Below, in pieces: positions 63,757-64,000 of a stretch of DNA of 64,000 nucleotides (positions are counted from its first letter, which is position 1; every line of letters begins with the position of its first letter). Both the position numbers and the translations under genes were made by a program. Below the pieces are notes generated by a model, which was not told the origin of the DNA, made no database searches, and worked only from the letters and a program-made list of their open reading frames with translations. Source of the stretch: Subtercola endophyticus (GTDB lineage: Bacteria; Actinomycetota; Actinomycetes; Actinomycetales; Microbacteriaceae); assembly GCF_021044565.1 (NCBI RefSeq), contig NZ_CP087997.1, positions 2,728,001 to 2,792,000 on the forward strand, given 5' to 3'.

Positions 63757-64000
63757 ATGACGATCACGCATGTGCAGCTGTTCTCGGTTCCGGTGAGCGA
63801 CCAAGATCGGGCGCGCGACTTCTACGTAGGCACGCTCGGGTTCGATCTCGTCAACGACGTGCAGATGGGGCCTGACATGCGCTGGCTACAGGTCTCTCCG
63901 CCCGGAGCCCCGACCTCCATCACGCTCGTCACCTGGTTCGAGAGCATGCCGGCCGGCTCGACAAAGGGAATCGTGCTCGAGACCGACGATCTCGTCGGCG
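63757..64000 (+). CDS. VOC/glyoxalase-superfamily protein, 5' part
   Basis: The first 81 codons show the VOC fold start (MTITHVQLFSVPVSDQDRAR, DFYVGTLGFDLVND, then TSITLVTWF). The small size suggests a glyoxalase-like enzyme or bleomycin-resistance type protein. The gene runs out of the window. The function is not assigned. Confidence 0.8.
   Translation, partial: MTITHVQLFSVPVSDQDRARDFYVGTLGFDLVNDVQMGPDMRWLQVSPPGAPTSITLVTWFESMPAGSTKGIVLETDDLVG

Overview
The window is high-GC (roughly two thirds G+C by eye), gene-dense chromosomal DNA from an actinobacterium. The mix of families (13E12/DUF222 HNH proteins, DUF1707 and DUF4190 membrane proteins, long-form Pta with AckA, TMEM175 channels, Ala/Pro-rich DnaX) and the heavy GTG/TTG start use suggest Micrococcales, most likely Microbacteriaceae. 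That placement is inference from gene content; no rRNA is present. I see no prophage, insertion sequence, CRISPR or conjugative gene.

Layout. 1-4671: end of a polysaccharide locus on the minus strand, with two Wzz/BY-kinase genes separated by two low-molecular-weight tyrosine phosphatases, and a twin-arginine exported protein. 4958-11628: a split sensor kinase and membrane partner, a DUF222-HNH gene, a VAO-type flavoprotein and a LuxR-type response regulator. 11784-16238: what looks like a complete decaprenylphosphoryl-arabinose (DPA) route (PAP2 phosphatase, UbiA-type phosphoribosyltransferase, GtrA flippase, DprE1, DprE2). 16235-18148: TMEM175 channel and a DUF559-type nuclease gene bracketed by long perfect hairpins. 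18328-27312: a minus-strand exopolysaccharide module with a membrane GGDEF-EAL protein, a BcsB-like secreted anchor, a GT-C glycosyltransferase and a BcsA-like GT2 synthase carrying an N-terminal MshEN (c-di-GMP-binding type) domain. 27662-39620: DUF1707 protein, asd, CAAX-type protease, lysC, cupin, AtzH-amidase fusion, recR, dnaX and a small unknown gene. 39712-43157: 2-keto-acid decarboxylase with a divergent Lrp regulator, and a GNAT acetyltransferase. 43784-48519: ackA-pta, SRP RNA, an atypical SDR and tRNA-Ser(GGA). 48639-58549: transporters, a K+ channel, small membrane proteins, a saccharopine-dehydrogenase-like enzyme and a second PAP2. 58649-63379: ROK repressor with xylA-xylB. 63757-64000: start of a VOC/glyoxalase protein.

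The most notable system is the putative c-di-GMP-controlled exopolysaccharide synthase. Its signal is made by the neighbouring GGDEF-EAL protein and would be read by MshEN rather than PilZ. The DPA genes 2 kb away could feed a lipid-linked arabinose donor to its GT-C enzyme; this link is a hypothesis.

Two genome-style features recur. First, intergenic spaces hold long perfect hairpins and tandem repeats, some in related families. Second, many conserved enzymes (LysC, DnaX, XylB, GGDEF, decarboxylase, GNAT, ROK, amidase, PAP2, DprE1) carry in-frame low-complexity Ala/Gly/Ser/Pro inserts.
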